From Fasciolopsis buskii (taxonomy: Eukaryota > Platyhelminthes > Trematoda > Plagiorchiida > Fasciolidae): a stretch of 64,000 nucleotides of DNA. The notes under the pieces were generated by a model. That model was not told the DNA's origin. It made no database searches and saw nothing but the letters and a program-made list of their open reading frames with translations. Every line of letters begins with the position of its first letter. Position 1 is the first letter of the stretch. Made by a program: the position numbers and the translations under genes. The DNA is taken from positions 54,985 to 118,984 of the forward strand of contig LUCM01004341.1 of NCBI GenBank assembly GCA_008360955.1. Reading direction: 5' to 3'. Positions 60,001 through 62,335 of this stretch are shown here, piece by piece.

Positions 60001-62335
60001 GAGCAGGACAGCGTAAATCCGTACGGGTGTGCACCACACGGCTTGCATGTAAACTCTCCGCAACCACACACAATGCTGGTCGGCATTCGGATCCTCACGA
60101 CAGGCCACAATTGCACGTAGACAGAGGGCTTGTGCATTGATCAAATAACGAAAGGTTACACACGACTTTACCTTGCATCCATAGCAACGATGCAGTGAGT
60201 AAATATTGAATGTGCATCCTCTGGGTGATCATTGCACATGCGTATACATTATTCCAATTCTAAATGAATAATTGTACTCGCGGGAGCTTACATGTACGCG
60301 TGCCAACGTTGACCCGCATATGCGGTTGCACATAAATCCATTTCCTTCTCGCCAATGCTCACCAGAAAGTTGTCATCTCCCGAGATAAATAAATAAAACT
60401 TTTGGTTATTATCAAAACTCACTGCATTCGAATGTCTCTGATGTGACTAGACTGGTTCAGTCGTTTCCCGATTTCATTGACGGTCAACAAAGAAGTGCTA
60501 GGGACTACGTCTTGTCAATCGGAACCTATTTTGTTTAAGTCCAAAAATACTGTACCCGCCGAAACGGAATAATATAGCGGGTTATTCGTTACACCTGCTA
60601 AATGGACTTGCTTAAGTTTAACAGTCAGCAAGTGGTTGCGCGGTATTCTGGTATCACCACTCTATGGACTCTTGTTCCTCGCTTGTTAACCATCATTTCA
60701 CATGATCTGGGCTGAACGATTCAGCCTCTCATTAGTACTGCGGAAGGATTAACGAAATTTCTACGTGGTAGTCTCATGGCATTACCATTGCACACCAGTC
60801 GATATCCGTCACGTGAACTCAAACAACCAGATAAACATTAGATTGCGAGAAGTCTAAGAAAGCATATACCCAATCTATGTCCGAACTCCGAGATTTCTGT
60901 TTGTGCAGCAAAAGACTGCATCAAGTGGACGCCTTGTCAGGCTAAAATGATCCAATATATATGTATATATATATATATACAGCAATGCCCACGGACGATA
61001 TAATGAGTTTGATAGTATTGTACAAGGGAGCATCTTCAGTTCAATGGGACGGTATATAAACAAATAAGAGGAACGCCCAGGGGATCACCAATATCAGGCT
61101 TGTTAGCAGACGCAACCATGAAACATTTCGATACAAAGGCATTCGAAACAAACCGCCCACGCCTATGGATCCGATATGTGGATGATACACTTGTTGTGTT
61201 AGAAAAAACAGGAATGGACCAATTTCATCAACACCTAAACGCGATAGTGCCCAGCATCAAATTCACCAAGGAGGAGGAAAAAGACTCGGCTCTACCGTTT
61301 CTCGACGTACTGATTACGAGGCAACCAAACGGGAGTATAGATACAACCGTCTACAGAAAACCGACGGCGACGGACTGCATACTTAATTTCAAAAGCAACC
61401 AACCAACCTGCCACTTAAAGAGCTGTGTGCGTACCCTCTTCCATCGAGCCGATACACTGCAGTACACACCAACTACGGAAACGAACAATCTAGATTGTTC
61501 AAGTTATTTGCGGCCAATGGATTTCCAAAATCTTTCATCAACGCCTGTATTCGCAGAAAACAGAGGGCAAATACTAAGAGGACTAAATCGATTATGGTAC
61601 TCCATACATACGGGGAGTATCCGAAGCGGTCGAACGCATCCTACGTCTAATAGATGTCACAATAGTCCACAAACCGACCGGCACCCTGAGATCTACTTAG
61701 TGTATGCTCTTTCAACTCTTATATATATATATATATATGGTACAGTTTCACCATGGATTTCTCGTTGTCTGACTATGCATTCATACGTGCATGAGAAGTT
61801 ACGTACGCAAGAAATGCACAATAGCACCAGGAGAGCAGCACAACTGAAAGTGCATCCGTCCACATGGCGTGAAATACAATGGAGAGATCAAACTAAGATG
61901 CTCATCTAATAAAATTAATTCACGACTGTCATTTGCATTGATTAGTTTTTGTTTGTGAACCTGGTCAGCTCATTGCAAATTCCCATTTTCGTTTCACGCT
62001 GCAGTAACATGTCCAGACATTTATCGTGGTAAGTAGTTTCAAATTTGGCCAAATTTAACCGATTATATCGTGTTTCATTATATTTATCATCACAGTTTCT
62101 TTCTCATTGGACAACGGCAGGCAAAAATTGAGTTACCAATGAAATCAGCCACATTGATAGACGTGTTTTGAATAGGCTTATATTTTCAGTATTCTGGAAT
62201 ACGAGCCAGTGGATCTCAATGTTGCGATGCAGGCGAGTCAACAGGCCAGGAGGCCGTATGCAAGCGAACGACGGCAAATGGCTGGGATTCGAGGAATACG
62301 GTTTTCTTCATATTCTCTCCGATTTTTTTCTTTGA
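1..62335 (+). CDS. Very long gene made of phase 1-1 micro-exons (spliced model)
   Basis: This entry is the spliced gene whose exons are listed separately below. At least sixteen short exons carry a clean acceptor and a GTAAG/GTGAG-type donor, and every length is a multiple of 3. Each exon is open in the frame that begins with two codon-completing bases, and in several (for example 6824-6886 and 31118-31159 region) other frames are closed. Neighbouring ends join into sense codons throughout the sixteen-exon chain. Exons average 47 nt while introns run from about 1 to 9 kb. No domain family is recognised. The residues suggest a Ser/acidic start, several amphipathic charged helices and a Pro/Gln/Gly-rich centre. 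The architecture matches flatworm micro-exon genes, which usually encode small secreted, alternatively spliced proteins, but no signal peptide is in view because the 5' end lies outside. It could instead be a long coiled-coil or linker protein, or more than one gene. Confidence 0.65.
308..482 (+). repeat. tRNA-derived SINE, diverged copy
   Basis: The left part keeps a box A-like GTGGTCAAAGGGATAAG and a box B-like AATTCGAATC around 357-367. The body has the TTGGCTGCGAGGCCCACCTG segment, and the tail ends in GTAAAAGATAAAGATAAG. These blocks align with the cleaner copy at 4504-4685 in the same order and spacing. Confidence 0.7.
492..2610 (+). pseudogene. Degraded RTE-type LINE (endonuclease plus reverse transcriptase)
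   Basis: Pieces of an RTE-clade ORF can be followed across all three plus frames in the correct order. Around 500-630 is an endonuclease start (VLARTLENSKIDVCC). At about 780-830 is WIPVNSRLCAVRLD. At 977-1100 is VVAGIFDAKLDYLAETERRV, where the family has GDFNA. LDHGL near 1260 stands in place of the catalytic SDH. The reverse transcriptase follows with SFRPGRSC near 1735, FLEWKTAFDSVYR at 1828-1866 (family FLDLKAAFDSVDR) and LDYAVHKVRLSEDPNRLQ near 2091. There the YADD catalytic box reads YAVH (2097-2108). CKLLLQDLSGSTP near 2200 and a RIERARLQLTNL segment near 2345 mark the C-terminal region. Many frameshifts and stops plus loss of both active sites show that it is dead. It lies in an intron of the micro-exon gene. 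Confidence 0.8.
2611..3160. other. Intron sequence without recognised feature
   Basis: Apart from short TA/TG-rich stretches around 2980-3070, I see no coding signature, repeat family or regulatory motif here. The last remains of the RTE element probably fade out near its left end. Confidence 0.4.
3158..3300. repeat. Interrupted (TA)n microsatellites
   Basis: Alternating TA runs occur at about 3158-3172, 3248-3263 and 3283-3297. They bracket the Penelope-tail-like repeat at 3182-3270. Such TA tracts often flank Penelope-like insertions in flatworm genomes. Confidence 0.7.
3182..3270 (+). repeat. Penelope-tail-like short repeat, copy 1
   Basis: The core TAGTTTGGATCGAAACGTCA, with CAATAAA following, recurs almost unchanged at 45320-45408. 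The downstream parts also match (GTACGCGTTCT here, GTACGCCTTCT there, both followed by CTAATATATA). The GTCC-TAGTTT-GGAT-CGAAAC arrangement resembles the stem II and GAAAC part of the hammerhead ribozymes found in Penelope-like element repeats. The CTGATGA core is not preserved, so any ribozyme is degraded. The Penelope assignment is an inference. Confidence 0.55.
3328..3363 (+). CDS. Micro-exon, 36 nt, Ser/acidic
   Basis: The acceptor is GAAACGTTTTCAG and the donor is GTAAGA. After the two leading bases AA the exon reads E-S-R-P-S-E-S-S-S-D-G and leaves one A. A preceding exon ending in G would give GAA (Glu), and joining to 4291 gives AAA (Lys). It has the same length and the same Ser/Glu/Asp character as the next exon. 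The low-complexity acidic sequence suggests a disordered segment. Confidence 0.6.
4291..4326 (+). CDS. Micro-exon, 36 nt, Ser/Asp-rich
   Basis: A TTTTATCCACTTTTAG acceptor leads into S-E-N-S-A-D-S-A-L-D-K, and the donor is GTAAGC. An internal TTCAG at 4301-4305 offers a 21-nt form (4306-4326) in the same phase. The two acceptors would therefore give in-frame variants with or without five residues. It joins 6824 through an AAA codon. Confidence 0.6.
4504..4685 (+). repeat. SINE with tRNA-Arg-like head, best copy
   Basis: The head folds as a tRNA. A 7-bp acceptor stem pairs 4504-4510 with 4571-4577, including one G-T pair. Box A is TGGCCAAACGG (4511-4521) and box B is GGTTCGAGTCC (4555-4565), both matching the pol III consensus. 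The ATTCGGA loop would place a TCG anticodon, and the flanks resemble tRNA-Arg(TCG). A C-C mismatch in the T stem and two extra bases before the acceptor strand argue against a working tRNA. A GC-rich body (4578-4625) and a GTAAAAGATAAAGG tail follow. This copy best defines the family in this window. Confidence 0.85.
4700..5660. other. Intron stretch, nothing recognised
   Basis: No open frame with coding character, no repeat shared with other parts of the window and no clean phase-1 exon was found. A CTCTTTCAG acceptor-like site near 4771 is followed by a TAG stop in the relevant phase. Confidence 0.4.
5668..5830 (+). repeat. SINE, diverged copy facing the next one
   Basis: GGTTCGAATAT at 5719-5729 is the box B remnant. 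CTGTTGGCCGCGGCTCCCTG and the AT-rich tail near 5800-5830 match the body and tail of the 4504 copy. The anticodon arm is poorly preserved. A second copy in opposite orientation begins about 100 bases downstream. Confidence 0.65.
5930..6087 (-). repeat. SINE, reverse-orientation copy
   Basis: Read on the minus strand, this has the CCGCCGG-type acceptor region near 6080 and a perfect box B (complement of GGATTCGAACC, 6034-6044). The GCAGCCTTCTGCTTACCGCGGCCCCCTTCC-like body and the tail near 5930-5945 follow. It is fairly well preserved. Confidence 0.75.
6100..6820. other. Intron stretch before the 63-nt exon
   Basis: No coding or repeat signal is recognised. GTTTCAG at 6646-6652 looks like an acceptor, but the phase-1 frame meets a TGA at once. 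Confidence 0.4.
6824..6886 (+). CDS. Micro-exon, 63 nt, charged helix
   Basis: The acceptor is TTTAATTTGTCATTCACACAG and the donor is GGTAAGC with GT at 6887. After AA it reads IEKLEKMINDISKKNEPAEK and leaves one G. The frame starting at the first base hits TGA, so the phase is not a free choice. I/L/M residues spaced three or four apart among Glu and Lys suggest an amphipathic or coiled-coil helix. Joining to 8977 gives GCA (Ala). Confidence 0.75.
7130..8960. other. Intron, nothing recognised
   Basis: I see only AT-rich unique sequence. Open stretches are short and have no recognisable protein motif. Confidence 0.4.
8977..9036 (+). CDS. Micro-exon, 60 nt, Leu-rich charged helix
   Basis: A TCTTCTAAAATTCTGTTTCAG acceptor precedes CA, then LTQALTLLREKLNKPDEVG, then one A at a GTAAGT donor (9037). 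The first-base frame runs into TAA. Leucines at positions 1, 5, 7, 8 and 12 with Arg/Glu/Lys between them fit an amphipathic helix, ending at the Pro. The leftover A plus TA from 11197 makes ATA (Ile). Confidence 0.75.
9772..9839 (+). CDS. Possible exon with unclear donor
   Basis: GCTGTTCATTTCAG is a strong acceptor. The phase-1 frame starts L-N-S-E-T-N-K-N-T-D-L and stays open to 9980, while the other two frames stop early. The best donor, GTGAGA at 9840, would end the exon in phase 0, which does not suit the neighbours. A weaker GTTATT at 9877 would restore phase 1 with a 105-nt exon. It may be an alternative or terminal exon, or chance. Confidence 0.33.
9990..11180. other. Intron, nothing recognised
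   Basis: Unique AT-rich sequence without a convincing exon, repeat or coding frame. Confidence 0.35.
11197..11253 (+). CDS. Micro-exon, 57 nt
   Basis: An almost pure pyrimidine tract (TTCCCACCTTCCCCTTTTAG) forms the acceptor, and the donor is GTAAGC. After TA the exon reads TNDAKRTVSQEPVVMGVE and leaves an A. The composition is polar, ending in a small hydrophobic patch. It joins to 14766 as AGA (Arg), or to the optional 13291 exon as AAT (Asn). Confidence 0.75.
11488..11736 (-). CDS. Hypothetical single-pass membrane protein, 82 aa, nested on the opposite strand
   Basis: The frame opens at ATG 11736, with an in-frame TGA shortly upstream, and closes at TAG 11488. A short charged N-terminus is followed at residues 17-35 by a hydrophobic run (LISFLIIYFATVYLVFTIW) ending in P-R-C-K, typical of one transmembrane helix. 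A polar tail with D/E and Leu follows. Codon choice looks coding-like and no LINE similarity is seen. It would be an intronless gene inside an intron of the host gene. No family was recognised and no poly(A) signal was seen close downstream. Chance openness is possible at this length. Confidence 0.35.
   Translation of the reverse strand: MVSRKYTLHDESIENWLISFLIIYFATVYLVFTIWPRCKMQTTFSPDFAEFNLDSSLGTLSKDRLLSQLEMTFAELKWSFTH
11760..14740. other. Large intron, mostly featureless
   Basis: Besides the possible 15-nt exon at 13291 I find no repeat copy or gene. A tRNA-like trace (GCCAAGACGTTGGACTCGCA, about 12112) may be a very old SINE head but is too weak to call. Confidence 0.35.
13291..13305 (+). 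CDS. Possible 15-nt micro-exon
   Basis: CTTATGTTTCTGTCAG is an excellent acceptor and GTAAGC follows 15 bases later. In phase 1-1 it reads A-L-M-K between AT and A, and both junctions (AAT before, AGA after) are sense codons. The sites are good, but a segment this short easily arises by chance. Confidence 0.4.
14766..14828 (+). CDS. Micro-exon, 63 nt
   Basis: The acceptor is CTTCACTCCGAACTCAG and the donor GTAAGT is at 14829. After GA it reads LTAIEDLVRAQTRTPSNNDE and leaves a T. A short helix-like start (IEDLVRAQ) is followed by a polar Pro/Asn tail. The same helix-then-polar-tail layout appears in the 6824 and 8977 exons, which suggests a repeated module of about 20 residues. It joins to 17037 as TCG (Ser). 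Confidence 0.75.
14850..17020. other. Intron with simple repeats
   Basis: The stretch contains a T-run (about 15655-15666) and a (CA)n tract (about 15944-15964). A slightly GC-richer patch at 16150-16490 is open on the minus strand for 115 codons, but it matches nothing I recognise. No convincing exon was seen. Confidence 0.4.
15944..15964. repeat. (CA)n microsatellite
   Basis: About ten uninterrupted CA units are visible. Confidence 0.9.
17037..17084 (+). CDS. Micro-exon, 48 nt, Gln/Pro-rich
   Basis: The donor is a strong AAGGTAAGT (GT at 17085). The acceptor GGCAAG is weaker than others but lies after a TCTCATCCTTCACTTCT tract. After CG the exon reads N-Q-A-Q-M-P-P-I-Q-V-F-C-P-G-Q and leaves a G. 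Its Gln-Pro-Val-Pro-Gly pattern resembles the next exon, pointing to a duplicated module. The frame is also open upstream, so the true start could be earlier. Confidence 0.55.
17100..19230. other. Intron, nothing firm
   Basis: A CCGTTTTCAG acceptor at 18981 precedes 18 phase-1 bases (E-H-I-R-H) with only a weak GTGTAC donor. Otherwise the sequence is unique and featureless. Confidence 0.35.
19249..19290 (+). CDS. Micro-exon, 42 nt, Gln/Pro/Gly-rich
   Basis: The acceptor is CATACAATCTTCAG and the donor GTAAGT is at 19291. After TT it reads S-G-Q-Q-F-T-P-Q-V-P-H-G-P and leaves a G, forming GAT (Asp) with the 23395 exon. An internal GTACCA could act as a weak alternative donor. The spacing of Q, P, Q-V and P-G matches the 17037 exon. 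Confidence 0.7.
19310..23380. other. 4-kb intron, nothing firm
   Basis: Two sites were weighed and left out. TTTTTTCAG at 22506-22516 with a GTAATT donor is open only in a phase that does not fit its neighbours. A 15-nt segment near 21039-21053 is in phase but short. A possible old SINE head (GGTTCAGATTT) lies near 23011. Confidence 0.35.
23395..23424 (+). CDS. Micro-exon, 30 nt, Gly/Gln-rich
   Basis: ATCTTATTTGCAG precedes AT, then Q-T-G-Q-N-V-G-G-S, then one A before GTAAGC. At ten codons it is among the smallest well-supported exons. Its Gln/Gly content continues the composition of the 17037 and 19249 exons. Joining directly to 31118 gives AAA (Lys). Confidence 0.65.
24987..25019 (+). CDS. 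Possible 33-nt micro-exon
   Basis: A CAGTGTGCAG acceptor and a GTGAGG donor enclose a phase 1-1 segment reading P-H-T-I-Q-N-S-L-K-N. A second GT five bases on (GTAAGT at 25026) is stronger but would create TGA in this frame, which lowers confidence. Confidence 0.28.
25040..27260. other. Intron, nothing recognised
   Basis: Open frames exist on both strands around 25900-26770, but none has a recognisable motif or good splice borders. Confidence 0.35.
27276..27359 (+). CDS. Possible 84-nt exon with hydrophobic segment
   Basis: The acceptor is CACTTTTCGTTTCAG and the donor is AACAGTATGC. In phase 1-1 it begins D-N-S-I-M-E-Q-I-V-R-L-L-I-L-L-F and continues with aromatic and hydrophobic residues. 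It is longer and far more hydrophobic than the other exons and could place a membrane-associated helix in an isoform. Both junctions to neighbours give sense codons. Confidence 0.38.
27421..27448. repeat. (TA)n microsatellite
   Basis: TA repeats with one CA interruption are visible. No neighbouring element was recognised. Confidence 0.85.
27450..30450. other. Intron, nothing recognised
   Basis: It contains a ten-base C run (28647-28656) and several AT-rich open frames of 60 to 142 codons without motifs. No repeat shared with the rest of the window was found. Confidence 0.35.
30462..30536 (+). CDS. Probable exon, 75 nt, donor uncertain
   Basis: The acceptor is TTGATTCTCATTAG. After CC the frame reads P-T-Y-T-V-Q-V-N-G-S-E-I-V-E-I-S-D-H-A-V-I-K-D-V, which looks strongly coding. 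GTGCAC at 30537 keeps phase 1-1 (75 nt). GTTAAGT at 30544 is nearer the consensus but ends in phase 2. A second acceptor (ATACAG, start 30477) gives a 60-nt version in the same frame. Confidence 0.45.
31118..31159 (+). CDS. Micro-exon, 42 nt, Pro/Thr-rich
   Basis: CGATATCTCTTACACAG and GTGAGT are both near consensus. After AA it reads V-T-F-K-P-I-P-G-T-T-T-V-K with a C left over. With 35431 this makes CGA (Arg). The Pro/Thr content suggests an extended linker. Confidence 0.7.
31180..32560. other. Intron, nothing recognised
   Basis: Unique sequence with no exon, repeat or coding motif that I can support. Confidence 0.35.
32571..32738 (+). repeat. SINE copy lacking most of the anticodon arm
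   Basis: Box A-like TGGCCAAAACG (32579-32589) and box B-like GGTTCGAGTTC (32612-32622) are closer together than in the 4504 copy, showing a deletion between them. The body (CACCGCCGGTCAACTTCCCC onward) and the GTAAAAGATAAGAG tail are nearly intact. Confidence 0.8.
33572..33628 (+). CDS. Probable cassette exon, 57 or 45 nt
   Basis: From AATGTAG the phase-1 frame reads LSAGLEASIQQKLALDFK to a GTAAGA donor (33629), leaving a T. GTGCAG gives a 45-nt form starting at 33584 in the same phase. The peptide is clearly helix-like. Direct joining to 35431, which starts with GA, would create a TGA stop. The two exons must therefore be separated by another exon or used alternatively, or one call is wrong. 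Confidence 0.45.
34166..34217 (-). repeat. SINE head fragment
   Basis: On the minus strand the order ACATTCG, then ACGAGTACGAGTC, then ACACCGCCGGTCAC follows the anticodon-arm, box B and acceptor part of the 4504 copy, with heavy divergence. The body and tail are missing. Confidence 0.45.
34240..35420. other. Intron, nothing recognised
   Basis: No supported exon or repeat was found in this stretch. Confidence 0.35.
35431..35469 (+). CDS. Micro-exon, 39 nt, acidic/Lys
   Basis: TTTTTTTGTTCCAACAAG and GTAAGT frame this exon. After GA it reads T-E-Q-Q-W-T-N-D-E-E-K-K and leaves a T. It contains the only Trp among the best exons before the 3' region. The residues are strongly polar. The next exon at 39524 begins CT, giving TCT (Ser). 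Confidence 0.7.
35480..36880. other. Intron, nothing recognised
   Basis: TGTATTTCAG at 35528 is an acceptor-like site whose phase-1 frame stops at once. Nothing else is supported. Confidence 0.35.
36902..36922 (+). CDS. Possible 21-nt micro-exon
   Basis: The acceptor tract (ATATTCTCACATTTTAG) is very good. The first phase-1 donor is GTAAAG at 36923, giving T-A-A-E-I-H. The frame stays open for about 30 more codons, and GTAGGT at 36982 is a second donor, but in phase 0. Confidence 0.35.
37400..37740 (-). pseudogene. RTE-type LINE fragment, C-terminal part
   Basis: The minus strand encodes PRLEELRLAFTNLKSLLLVR, soon followed by VLLYG. This matches the order of the conserved RTE segment that reads RI-KARLAF-NLRHLWRRRDI and then VLLYG in the family. 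It corresponds to the region after the YADD box. No upstream catalytic motif is present. It is a second, independent RTE insertion in opposite orientation to the one at 492. Confidence 0.55.
37764..37790 (+). CDS. Possible 27-nt micro-exon
   Basis: The phase 1-1 segment L-Q-P-H-F-K-L-R lies between AGTCCAG and GTAACA. A second acceptor at 37754 adds three codons in frame. The splice sites are average and the exon could be fortuitous. Confidence 0.27.
37810..39510. other. Intron, nothing recognised
   Basis: Several open frames of up to about 100 codons occur on both strands without motifs. No repeat copy was found. Confidence 0.35.
39524..39571 (+). CDS. Micro-exon, 48 nt, basic
   Basis: A long pyrimidine-rich lead (from TTTTCACCTCAATCC) ends in CAGTGACAG, and the donor is GTAAGT at 39572. 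After CT it reads D-I-R-R-L-L-R-T-S-K-G-V-C-E-L and leaves an A. It is more basic than earlier exons and contains one Cys. Joining to 45632 gives AGT (Ser). Confidence 0.65.
   Translation: MIYGACSEQAKGSAS
39710..39724 (+). CDS. Possible 15-nt micro-exon
   Basis: CTAGCTTGACTTTATCAG and GTAAAT enclose T-A-K-S in phase 1-1. It lies only 138 bases after the 39524-39571 exon. Small paired exons are common in micro-exon genes, but chance is not excluded. Confidence 0.35.
39769..40140 (+). CDS. Hypothetical open frame, 123 codons
   Basis: ATG at 39769 leads to TAA at 40138-40140. The second half (LDVFTNQLNWKNINTAIKK, then ITDEISRSLD) has coding-like residue use with alternating polar and hydrophobic positions. 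No family was recognised. It could be a small intronless gene, a retrocopy fragment or a fortuitous frame in the intron. Confidence 0.3.
   Translation: MQFNGIRDINRMKHQPIASELVNSYCLNQPPARSSEFGKFLVTCMIFFGPEFQANAFSKPVSHAALVVSGEYLKQLDVFTNQLNWKNINTAIKKITDEISRSLDLSWYGGFVNSLITFRMHAN
40150..43920. other. Intron, mostly unannotated
   Basis: Apart from the 18-nt candidate at 40639 I see no supported exon. A CCCCGTTTTTAG site at 42566 is a good acceptor without a good phase-1 donor. Confidence 0.35.
40639..40656 (+). CDS. Possible 18-nt micro-exon
   Basis: GTTTAGATCTCTTAG and GTAACA border F-I-T-C-P in phase 1-1. The acceptor is good and the donor is average. Confidence 0.33.
43929..44224 (+). CDS. Candidate alternative terminal exon with tandem acceptors
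   Basis: Two strong acceptors, CCTTTTTGCAG (43928) and GTTTTTTTTGCAG (43976), lie 48 bases apart. Both open the same phase-1 frame, which then runs to TAA at 44222. That gives 97 codons from the first site or 81 from the second. After the second site the reading is T-W-V-T-V-A-N-S-C-F-V-H-V-L-L. A GT at 43953 would alternatively make a 24-nt micro-exon (S-I-S-G-C-L-R). If used as a last exon it would give the protein a different C-terminus. No nearby poly(A) signal was found, so it may be fortuitous. Confidence 0.38.
44240..45280. other. Intron, nothing recognised
   Basis: A five-base interval between a good acceptor (TTGTTAACAG, 45178) and GTAAGT (45184) was noted, but it is not in phase. 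No other feature is supported. Confidence 0.35.
45286..45302. repeat. (TA)n tract beside repeat copy 2
   Basis: A short run of TA units lies next to the second Penelope-tail-like repeat, as at 3158. Confidence 0.8.
45320..45408 (+). repeat. Penelope-tail-like short repeat, copy 2
   Basis: The segment CCTAGTTTGGATCGAAACGT, followed by CACAATAAA, is nearly identical to 3186-3215. Downstream similarity continues into a TA-rich end. ACGTTT at about 45307 is complementary to the AAACGT after the hairpin, so the region can fold as a stem enclosing the small TAGTTT hairpin. A complete hammerhead core is not present. Confidence 0.55.
45632..45703 (+). CDS. Micro-exon, 72 nt
   Basis: The acceptor is CGTTCCAAATATTTGGCAG and the donor is GTGAGT. 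After GT it reads C-V-N-G-I-R-G-F-V-N-Y-L-L-S-E-S-N-D-N-Y and three more residues, leaving an A. It is the longest well-supported exon. A hydrophobic/aromatic helix-like front is followed by an Asn-rich polar tail. Joining to 54448 gives ATA (Ile). Confidence 0.68.
45720..47400. other. Intron, nothing firm
   Basis: A GC-richer open frame at 45783-45968 has no recognised motif. At 46209-46255 there are good acceptor and donor sites around 47 bases, but the only coding-like frame (F-C-E-E-F-M-E-T) goes from phase 0 to phase 2. Confidence 0.35.
47413..47988 (+). CDS. Hypothetical open frame, 191 codons
   Basis: ATG 47413 to TGA 47986-47988 is the longest open frame in the window apart from the Penelope-like one. 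It has two hydrophobic stretches, around residues 73-85 (ILNLIFIGLGFIP) and 107-123 (VSFFIVLLPFLRICIRV), and basic segments between them. No family was recognised and residue use is not strongly coding-like. It could be a decayed exon, a retroelement remnant or chance. Confidence 0.25.
   Translation: MCLYFLWAGTYKLHISCSLQGRIKLRQKHSILVTRTGSSGKRVKPTCKMPFQWIGNSNNFPLKPRTFTVSTPILNLIFIGLGFIPVENIVKSIPHDAGREGQFTRFSVSFFIVLLPFLRICIRVCCVKNGMDHQRRRLLFTRTRISKLSSEILPSHAVTVYRMKCGCFCELEKAGWFLSLFFQVTNKLSKN
48440..49905 (+). pseudogene. CR1/jockey-type LINE reverse-transcriptase fragment
   Basis: Successive pieces in shifting plus frames match a CR1/jockey-superfamily reverse transcriptase. EVLDILRTTKITASVGPDSL lies near 48465, then SDCRRLFTIIPTPKS and SIALTSYGL. 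DPFQFAYKFDGPTLDGV at about 48773 stands for the QFAYR-GRST-DAV region. VRCSFLDYSSAFDSVPPSVL at about 48877 is motif A. KGAVLSPL lies near 49070, and YADDV at 49151-49165 is the intact catalytic box. A C-terminal GVTVDKNPNRTSHVTFCAKN follows, with CSPVIFPGLLKK near 49540. Frameshifts and stops separate the blocks, and the endonuclease half is absent, so it is a 5'-truncated dead copy within an intron. Confidence 0.8.
49906..52890. other. Intron, nothing recognised
   Basis: The first 70 bases are T-rich and may be the tail of the LINE. No supported exon follows. A CTTACAGTAAGTC site near 50120 has no matching phase-1 acceptor. Confidence 0.35.
52899..53070 (-). repeat. SINE, reverse-orientation copy
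   Basis: On the minus strand the acceptor-like CTGGCCGGCGATGG, box B remnant GGCTCAAATCT (53005-53015), body and GTAAAATGG tail follow the 4504 copy. The anticodon region contains a small insertion. Confidence 0.75.
53080..54120. other. Intron, nothing recognised
   Basis: No exon, repeat or coding motif that I can support. Confidence 0.35.
54135..54217 (+). CDS. Possible exon in a different phase
   Basis: AATCTTCCTTTACTAG is a strong acceptor. The phase-0 frame reads M-L-G-M-G-P-R-C-A-R-A-V-S-V-H-D-E-D-E-F after I-N, and reaches GTAAAA at 54218, which is also where AAG TAA would stop the frame. It is coding-like but does not fit the phase 1-1 chain. It may be an alternative exon or part of another transcript. 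Confidence 0.28.
54448..54504 (+). CDS. Micro-exon, 57 nt, acidic helix
   Basis: TGTACTTTGCTTTTCAG and GTAAGA are strong sites. After TA it reads Q-A-E-I-D-H-A-I-L-D-E-R-G-D-L-V-P-S, leaving a C. A short amphipathic acidic helix ends at the Pro, similar in layout to 8977. Joining to 57327 gives CTT (Leu). Confidence 0.73.
54705..54772 (+). repeat. Possible SINE head
   Basis: GCCGGATAAG, AATTCGGAAG and box B-like AGGTTCGAATTT occur in the same order as GGATAAG, ATTCGGAC and AGGTTCGAGTCC in the 4504 copy. The body and tail are not recognisable. Confidence 0.35.
54780..55640. other. Intron with a TA microsatellite
   Basis: TA units run at about 55132-55148. Nothing else is recognised. Confidence 0.4.
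55655..55710 (+). CDS. Possible alternative terminal exon
   Basis: CTCACGTTTCAAACATTCCAG is a very good acceptor. In the phase left by the 54448 exon it reads, after GA, K-S-E-H-N-Y-I-I-L-I-Y-S-A-S-E-S-N and stops at TGA 55708. The phase-0 frame from the same acceptor is open for 62 codons (to 55843) and looks equally coding-like, so the reading frame is unresolved. It would be a short C-terminal variant. Confidence 0.33.
55860..57310. other. Intron with a TA microsatellite
   Basis: TA units run at about 56261-56278. A 130-codon open frame on the minus strand (56472-56864) has no motif and is of a length expected by chance in a window of this size. Confidence 0.4.
57327..57365 (+). CDS. Micro-exon, 39 nt
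   Basis: CCGTTTTATTCTTTTATTAG and GTAAGT are among the best sites in the window. After TT it reads G-P-L-N-L-K-F-S-R-P-T-H and leaves an A. With 62005 this makes ATA (Ile). Confidence 0.68.
57380..60940. other. Intron, nothing recognised
   Basis: Open frames up to about 85 codons occur on both strands, with no motif, repeat copy or good phase-1 exon. Confidence 0.35.
60955..60981. repeat. (TA)n microsatellite at the left edge of the Penelope-like copy
   Basis: TA units with one TG interruption lie just before the Penelope-like reading frame. Confidence 0.85.
61016..61696 (+). pseudogene. Penelope-like element reverse-transcriptase fragment
   Basis: The frame begins inside the reverse transcriptase with N-G-T-V-Y-K-Q-I-R-G-T-P-R-G-S-P-I-S-G (61043 on), where the family usually has GTPMGSP. 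RLWIRYVDDTLVVLEKT carries the intact YVDD box (61175-61186). FTKEEEKDSALPFLDVLITR and VYRKPTATDCILNFKSNQPT follow, in Penelope-like order. Two frameshifts come next: LFAANGFPKSFINACIRR (61504 on) lies in the second frame and PYIRGVSEAVERILRLIDVT (61602 on) in the third. The copy breaks off at a (TA)n tract, so the GIY-YIG endonuclease is missing. The N-terminal part is also missing, and a TAG lies just before 61016. About 140 codons of the core are uninterrupted, suggesting a fairly young copy. Confidence 0.88.
61718..61739. repeat. (TA)n microsatellite at the right edge of the Penelope-like copy
   Basis: TA units interrupt the C-terminal part of the element where the endonuclease would begin. 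Confidence 0.85.
62005..62028 (+). CDS. Micro-exon, 24 nt
   Basis: CATTTTCGTTTCACGCTGCAG and GTAAGT enclose T-C-P-D-I-Y-R in phase 1-1, with a G left over. The intron that follows would be only 161 bases, much shorter than the others, which fits a cluster of exons near a gene end. Confidence 0.62.
62190..62335 (+). CDS. Candidate last coding exon
   Basis: The acceptor is GGCTTATATTTTCAG. In the phase set by the 62005 exon it reads, after TA, F-W-N-T-S-Q-W-I-S-M-L-R-C-R-R-V-N-R-P-G and continues to TGA at 62333 (47 codons). All three frames are open across the first 130 bases, so openness alone is weak support. GTATGC at 62256 could alternatively close it as a 66-nt internal exon in phase 1-1. 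An AATAAA lies about 300 bases downstream. Confidence 0.42.
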
